The position numbers were made by a program, and so were the translations under genes. The notes below the pieces were generated by a model that saw only the letters and a program-made list of their open reading frames with translations, was not told the DNA's origin and made no database searches. A stretch of DNA of 64,000 bases from Lepeophtheirus salmonis (Eukaryota > Arthropoda > Copepoda > Siphonostomatoida > Caligidae), in NCBI RefSeq assembly GCF_016086655.4, contig NC_052137.2, positions 36,600,007 through 36,664,006 of the forward strand, in the 5' to 3' direction. This document shows, one piece after another, positions 58,870 to 64,000 of this stretch. Numbering within the stretch: the stretch's first letter is position 1; each line of letters starts with the position of its first letter.

Positions 58870-59200
58870 AGATTAGTTTCATTATTTTCCTTATTGGTCG
58901 GCTAGATATTACCATAAAATAAAGGCCATTATAGATTATATTTCGTAAAAGTTAAGATAGATTTGAGAAAAGTCTTTTGGGTCGTTTATTGTAATTATTA
59001 GGAACGTTCTTTAAATCTAGTTTTTTTAGTTGTGTACAGTTACTCGGTTGTATGTATATTTTTTAATTGTAGAAAGTATTTATAACCATTACTAGTTTTA
59101 CTTTCGATGTTAGATACAAGGTTAACCGAAAGTTCTGTTAAATGTTTATTTAAGTACTAATGATATAACTAATTACATAATTTACATATAATTATAGAGA
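58870..59200. other. Intergenic, no gene seen
   Basis: A+T-rich spacer between the truncated mariner copy and the next Tc1-type relic. Confidence 0.4.
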
Positions 59201-59214
59201 TAACTTTCTTTCGA

Positions 59215-60180
59215 AATTGTCACCCGTGGTCCAAAGTCTCTCTGGAAAGGACTTGCATACTGCACGCCCTATTTCTACGGAGATGGAGTGCCAGGTAGTC
59301 AGTTTGACCGTCAGGTTGTCTTAATTCTTGCTGTGTGTCACACAGGCTCTGCTCTCAAGATTGGGCCATATGGAGAAATCCATGATGTTTAGGTTGGGTT
59401 TTTAGGATGCCAGATTATCTTATCTTTGAAGCCACTCAAATTGGCTTCACACCACCACTGCATCTCTCTGGATGTATGGGAGGGGGGAACCATCCTGTTG
59501 GACGGCCTATGTCTCATTCTTGAAGTGCTGTAAGGCCCAGGTAGCAAACCATTCCTCCAGGATTGTACTGATGTACACCTTGGTGTTGATCTTCACCATG
59601 GCCAGCACAAACACCAAGGGGAACTTCCCTGTCTCAATCACGGCCATCCAAACCATCACAGACTGTGGCTTTGGCACTCTGTTGACTCTATAGTCACCCA
59701 AATTACCTTTTTTGACCAGAATCCGATCATTTTGGAGGTTAAAAGCCTGTCCCGTAATGAAAACTTCTCATCACCGAATACAATGTTGTGAGCCGTGCCA
59801 GTCCTCAGCTTCTGAAGAATGACATTGTTTCTTTCAAGTCTTTTAGCCTTGACCTTGCTTGACAGGTAATGTTGCCGCTTCAATTTTTAGGGATACGTCC
59901 AAGGTGATCTCAGATAAGGTCTCTCATGGTAGTTGCACCAATGTTGAAATCATTGGCCATCTTGGTGAGGTTCCTCCTGGAATTTCCTACAATCCTTTCC
60001 TTGACGACTCCAGGCGTCCTTTTTGACCTTGGTCTATCCTATATAGATTGAGTCTCCTCGTACCTCTCAATGGTTCTCTTAATGAGCATGGGGTTCACTT
60101 CCAGGCTCTTCAGGTTCCTCAAGATGGCTGGTAGAGATTTGCCCTTCAGGTTCTCCTTGATTATAGTCCCTCTCTTTTAT
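59215..60180 (-). pseudogene. Tc1/IS630-type transposase, nearly full length, degenerate
   Basis: Read on the minus strand in shifting frames: VVKERIVGNSRRNLTKMAND (N-terminal HTH region), KRQHYLSSKVKAKRLERNN, then VFGDEKFSLRDRLLTSK (first catalytic Asp and Glu area). PKPQSVMVWMAVIETGKFPL and KINTKVYISTILEEWF follow. QDGSPSHTS (second Asp) comes next, then NLNIMDFSIWPNLESRACV (third block) and a C-terminal RAVCKSFPER. At least four frame changes or stops break it. It is G+C-richer than its surroundings. Inverted repeats could not be fixed. Confidence 0.8.
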
Positions 60181-60481
60181 ATGAAAATATTTCCTATCCG
60201 ATAACTTTCAAAAGAAAAAAATACGATCCGACATTTTACAAATCATTATATGTATCTGTATCCCTGATATCATTAGTTTTGTTGTGTCACAATTTGTTTG
60301 GTACGTTTGTCAACAGTTTCATTTCCTAAGGGTACAATTTAAAAAAAAAATCAAAACTAAATGCAAGATAAACTGGACAAATCTTCCTAATGAATAATAA
60401 TAGAAGATAATGGGAGCAAGTGGACCACGTCAAGGAAATACGGAGGTAAAAATACATTTATCTAGGTAAATAAGAAGAAAT

Positions 60482-61065
60482 TTGGGTCTAAATAATATAA
60501 ATTATGTTTTAAAATGCAATGAAACTACTCACTCTGCAATACCTAAACCCATGAACGTGGTTATGAATGTTCTAAATCGCTCAATCAAAAGAAAACTGCG
60601 TATGCTAAATCCAATTCCGGATGAGCTCCACATTTTTATGAGGGCTCCAATGAAAAAAGAGAAGGCAAGAGAATATGTAAGAACAATATAGGCCCCTTTA
60701 ACTAACAGCAAAACAAAGTTCAGAATATTGTCGGGCCCCTATTTCACGTCGAGAGCATTTCACGATGAGTGCCCCTGTAGTCACTGTAATGAGACGCAGA
60801 CATTGGCGCACTACTTCGGGGAGTGCAAAAGAATAGAGAAAGCGGTGGGTATTCTCCAAAACATTGGGAGATCACGAACGCACTCGAACTACTTTATGGC
60901 TTCTTGCTGGACAGCCAAAATGTTGCTTTGAGGATAGCGTATAAAGCAGTGACAAAGTTTCAGACGATGGTGGCGAAGAGAACATCTCTGGGATGTCATA
61001 TATAAAGAAAACTGGCCCAGGTTGCAACAGGCGAATTTAATTTTTAAGAAGTCCTTTGCTGGCGA
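60482..61065 (+). pseudogene. Non-LTR retrotransposon C-terminus with CCHC finger (R2-like)
   Basis: A frame reading KPMNVVMNVLNRSIKRKLRM up to a stop at about 60690 is followed in another frame by FRILSGPYFTSRAFHDE. Then comes CSHCNETQTLAHYFGEC, a C-x2-C-x7-H-x4-C finger. Finger spacing and the preceding 'LxxGxxxTRxxxH' context recall the C-terminal CCHC finger just before the restriction-like endonuclease of R2-type elements. Further open text (LLDSQNVALRIAYKAVTKFQ) lies downstream. Stops and frame shifts show it is dead, and no reverse transcriptase core is present. Confidence 0.5.
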
Positions 61066-61314
61066 AAGTATTGAGGATCATGGACGGGTGTGTATAAATA
61101 AGTTTGGATATGTTTATTTATATAATCAGTTTGAAAATTAATTTATCGGAACACTTTTTTAGAAATCGACGAAACCTCGAATCCTAAAAAAAATCTTATC
61201 TTGTATTTTTAAGTCTAATGTAATGACCAGAGAAGCAAATTTTGTGTCTCACTCTTTTTAAGAAGTACATTAGCCATAACAGATTAATTTTTTTATTCAT
61301 ATTTGTGTCTTACA

Positions 61315-61640
61315 AAATTCATTCTCTGACTTTTCATTCCTAGTAATTTTATTCCCTGCGAAATTCATCCCCGGACATTTAATTCCCATTTTGAAGAAGG
61401 AGAACAATGATGGGATTGACTACTACCTCTCAAGGTACCAATAAATAATAATGTATACGGATTCCACAACAGCGTTACACAAATACTACAAACTAGTTTA
61501 ATAACATAAATCCTATGACTTCACAAAATGTTCCTCTTCAAAATGATAATGAAATGTCTTGGAAGGAATTTACTTGGAATGAAATTAGTATGAGTGAAAA
61601 GACAGGGAATTAATTGACTAGGAATGATTTGCATAGCACT
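61315..61640. mobile_element. Foldback element with reiterated GGAATNAATT ends
   Basis: The left side (61318-61395) carries ATTCATTCTCTGACTTTTC, ATTCCTAGTAATTTTATTCC and CTGCGAAATTCATCCCCGG, ACATTTAATTCCC. The right side (61555-61635) carries the inverted set: GGAAGGAATTTACTTGG, AATGAAATTAGTATGAGTG, AAAAGACAGGGAATTAATT, GACTAGGAATGATTTGC. The spacer is about 160 bp and non-coding. It has the same architecture as the elements at 3.0, 20.7, 31.1 and 35.2 kb but a different repeated word. Confidence 0.65.
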
Positions 61641-61649
61641 CAACTATAT

Positions 61650-62330
61650 ATATTTTTATTATATTAGTATATTCTTGATTCATTCATAGGCGGAGTTTGT
61701 GGGCGGGGGTAGGTCCCCCTGACTCTTAACATTTATTATATCAACATGTATAAATATGAAATTAGCCCTTCTAGATACGTTTAAAACTCCACCAAATGTT
61801 TATTGTATTAGCCCAACAAAGATCTGATGCCTGGTGGGCTTATTTGGAACCCTGATACTATAGTGGTAATTATGTTTTTGTTTTTTTACAAGTATATGAT
61901 AATATAGCACAATTTTTCCATCAATCCATGTCAACTTAGCCAATAATAAAAATTCATGTTTAATTAATCATTTCAATTTGCTTTTTCCGTTCTCCAGTGC
62001 ACATATTTCTTAGAAACGAATCTTATTAAAATGTTGTTATGTTTTTAATTTCTGTACATCAATTAATTAGACATATCATGTCATTCATCGACCTTGACAA
62101 ATATGATTTCTTAAACACATAATTTAAATTGTGGAATGCATGAATGTTTATATATTATAATGATTATTTTTTTGTTTTTGACAAAAATAATTTTTGTATA
62201 TTGATGTTGCTTGAGAATTTCGAAGATCAGATTAATTTTTTATTTTTCCGTTTAATCTACCAATGTGCAATCTGATTGGCTTAAACTCAATCCCAGATGA
62301 ACTCCGAAAATTATATTAAAAAATATGAAG
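61650..62330. other. Intergenic, no gene seen
   Basis: A+T-rich. No feature recognised. Confidence 0.4.
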
Positions 62331-62339
62331 AAAAAAATC

Positions 62340-63010
62340 CCACACTCAGGCATCATGCATCAATCAAGGAAGACGGTTGGAGCTCTTTCCAATTAATAAT
62401 ATACGCCGTTGCAAATTCCCTAGAGCCTAAGCAACTTGATAAGACTTAATATCGTTTGAATATACGATCTGGAAGCTTTATAAGACTAGTGCTGTGACGA
62501 CAAGGCAAGATATCGGCTTTCAATGTCAGCAAGTACCCAGAGGAACATCGATAAAAAATTTATCGAATCCCTAAACGAGCCATCTGCAAAATTGTGCAAG
62601 AAGCCGGAATTTCACAATCGTCAATTCATTGGTTGGTCTGGAAAGATTTGAAGATGAAACCTTTTACGCTATGTTATGGTCAAAAACTGAAAGATGGTAA
62701 ACGAGCCAAAAGAATGGAGAGGTCCGAAAAAATTGACAGAAATTTGTGCGTGGAATCTCTGGACTGTCTTTACTCATAAGAAAAAAATGGATATCTATCA
62801 AAAATTTAACCTGTTCCCTTTTCTTTGTTTAAGGAACATGCCTCATGTAACAAGAAAATATTTTTACTGCAAGATAGAGCTCTATGTCATACTGGTCGAT
62901 AATCTCTGGAATATCTGAAAGGAAGAATTCTATTTTTGAAAAAAATCGTTATGGCCTCCTTTGAGTGTAGATTTCAATCCCCTCGACTATTTTGTATAGG
63001 GTTAGCTAGT
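62340..63010 (+). pseudogene. Tc1/IS630-type transposase relic
   Basis: In one frame, AICKIVQEAGISQSSIHWLV followed by WKDLKMKPFTLCYGQKL matches the second N-terminal HTH ('VxxxxGVSxxTVxRxxKxDLxxK'). Further on, after the first catalytic block has been lost, LLQDRALCHTG corresponds to 'QQDxAPxHT', the second catalytic Asp. CRFQSPRLFCIG, just before 63000, corresponds to a damaged 'PDLNPLDYFxW'. The middle is deleted and several stops are present. Confidence 0.6.
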
Positions 63011-64000
63011 GTCAAAGATTAAAGTTCATTACAATAATAATTTGTTATCCTTTCGCAATGCCATCGATTAATTGTGGGTGGAACTTCTCGTTTATCGTAT
63101 GTATTGGCTGACAACTAAATACTTTGAGAAATATATTCTAGAACTTTTATTTGAAATAGTTTCCCAAATATAATTTTGTTTGATTACTTATTGCATAAAA
63201 TTATAGGCTTAACACCTATGAATAACCTTCTATGTTTATCTAAATTTAATAGTGTTAAAACTCGGTTCGAACGTAAAAATCAATTTTTAATCGTTCTGGT
63301 GATTTTCTTTATACCGATATTTCGTAAATAAATTAAATCAGTTTTCAACAGTCAAAGCTACACAAGTAGTGATGTAAAAGGAACATTTTTTAAAATTTAA
63401 TAATATCTGAAGTGGTTAATTACTTAAAAAATAGTAGATTACTTAATTCATAATATAGTATTAAAAGATTATGTGTATATTCGACAAAAACATTTTTACC
63501 AAAGGATATTTAGCAGAAAAAAGATATTTAATATTAAAATAATAAATAGCTACTGTTTTTACTCTCTTAGCTTTACTAATTCAGTTTAAAACAATTTAGT
63601 TAGATTAATTTGTGTTATTTTGCAGAATAAATATATCATTTATTGAGGATCATTATTTCAATCTTTGTCCTTTGGAAAAATTTCAATTCGGCAAATTCCC
63701 CTTAAGCAAAATGCCTGTACGGTAAATTGTTCTTTGACGTCCTAACTCAAAAAGTATATTATAAATTAAATAAACTCCTTATTTCTTACGTGAATGGCAC
63801 TTTAAATATTGTTAAATAAAAAGAGGTTACTTTTCCGTCATTACTGTCAACTAAAAATATTTCTATTGCATCGAATTTTGAAAACGGATTAAATTTCTTG
63901 CCAAAATATTGGTTTAAAAAAAAACATCATAACGAATTAAAAATAGTATAAGGTTAATGAGTGTTATTTTGCGGAAATATATTTTTTCATTGAATATACA
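63010..64000. other. Intergenic, no gene seen; possible foldback-element end
   Basis: A+T-rich. Near 63675-63740 the phrase CAATTCGGCAAATTCCCC, AAGCAAAATGCCTG, ACGGTAAATTGTTC is a short repeated-word run like the ends of the foldback elements, but no partner end is visible before the window stops. Confidence 0.35.

Noticed and set aside
5650..63010. CRISPR array, operon or bacterial-type features
   Set aside because: Introns, A+T-rich intergenic DNA and eukaryotic transposons show a nuclear animal genome. The repeated words are in foldback arms without regular spacers.

Overview
The window looks like nuclear DNA of an arthropod, most likely a parasitic copepod such as a salmon louse (Lepeophtheirus or Caligus). 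It is strongly A+T-rich, gene-poor and intron-containing, and full of decayed DNA transposons and short dispersed repeats. There are no operons, ribosome binding sites or long uninterrupted reading frames. The organism is inferred from overall character and from the style of the Tc1/mariner relics. I could not run a search to confirm it.

Genes. One complete protein-coding gene can be reconstructed: a six-exon SmydA/msta-type MYND-SET protein on the + strand (15821-28388, 528 residues). All splice phases are consistent, and introns 2 to 4 are 2-4 kb long and hold repeats. The last two coding exons of an unrecognised gene lie at the left edge (3-378, + strand). A possible terminal exon of an unknown gene lies on the - strand near 48.4-48.6 kb. 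I found no tRNA, rRNA or CRISPR array.

Mobile elements. IS630-Tc1-mariner relics lie at about 1.3, 7.0, 12.3, 36.6-37.9, 44.4, 58.7, 59.2-60.2 and 62.4-63.0 kb. An internally deleted hAT element that keeps its terminal repeats and the C-terminal dimerisation segment lies at 41.55-42.25 kb. A non-LTR retrotransposon tail with a CCHC finger lies at 60.5-61.1 kb. Two copies of an hAT-like MITE with 8-bp target duplications lie at 3.8 and 11.2 kb. A stretch at 15.35-15.6 kb resembles, from memory, the end of a Tc1 element common in fish.

Repeats. Several dispersed families recur across the window. One is an A+T-rich array element, often with GGGGCGTCC-like ends. Others are a repeat ('A') containing CAATTCTACTC-type text, a repeat ('B') rich in GGACTG words, and a third ('D') with a conserved TTGATTGGTTGAATT core.

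The most unusual pattern is a group of non-autonomous elements whose terminal inverted repeats are built from a short sentence repeated many times. The repeated word differs between families: CGACGTTTTGTC, GGTAATATCGTTG, GGAAAATTGCC, GGAATNAATT and CGGTCTAGACCG. Five families of this kind occur here in about eight copies, with a possible sixth cut off near the right edge. Together they look like a shared architecture rather than one family.
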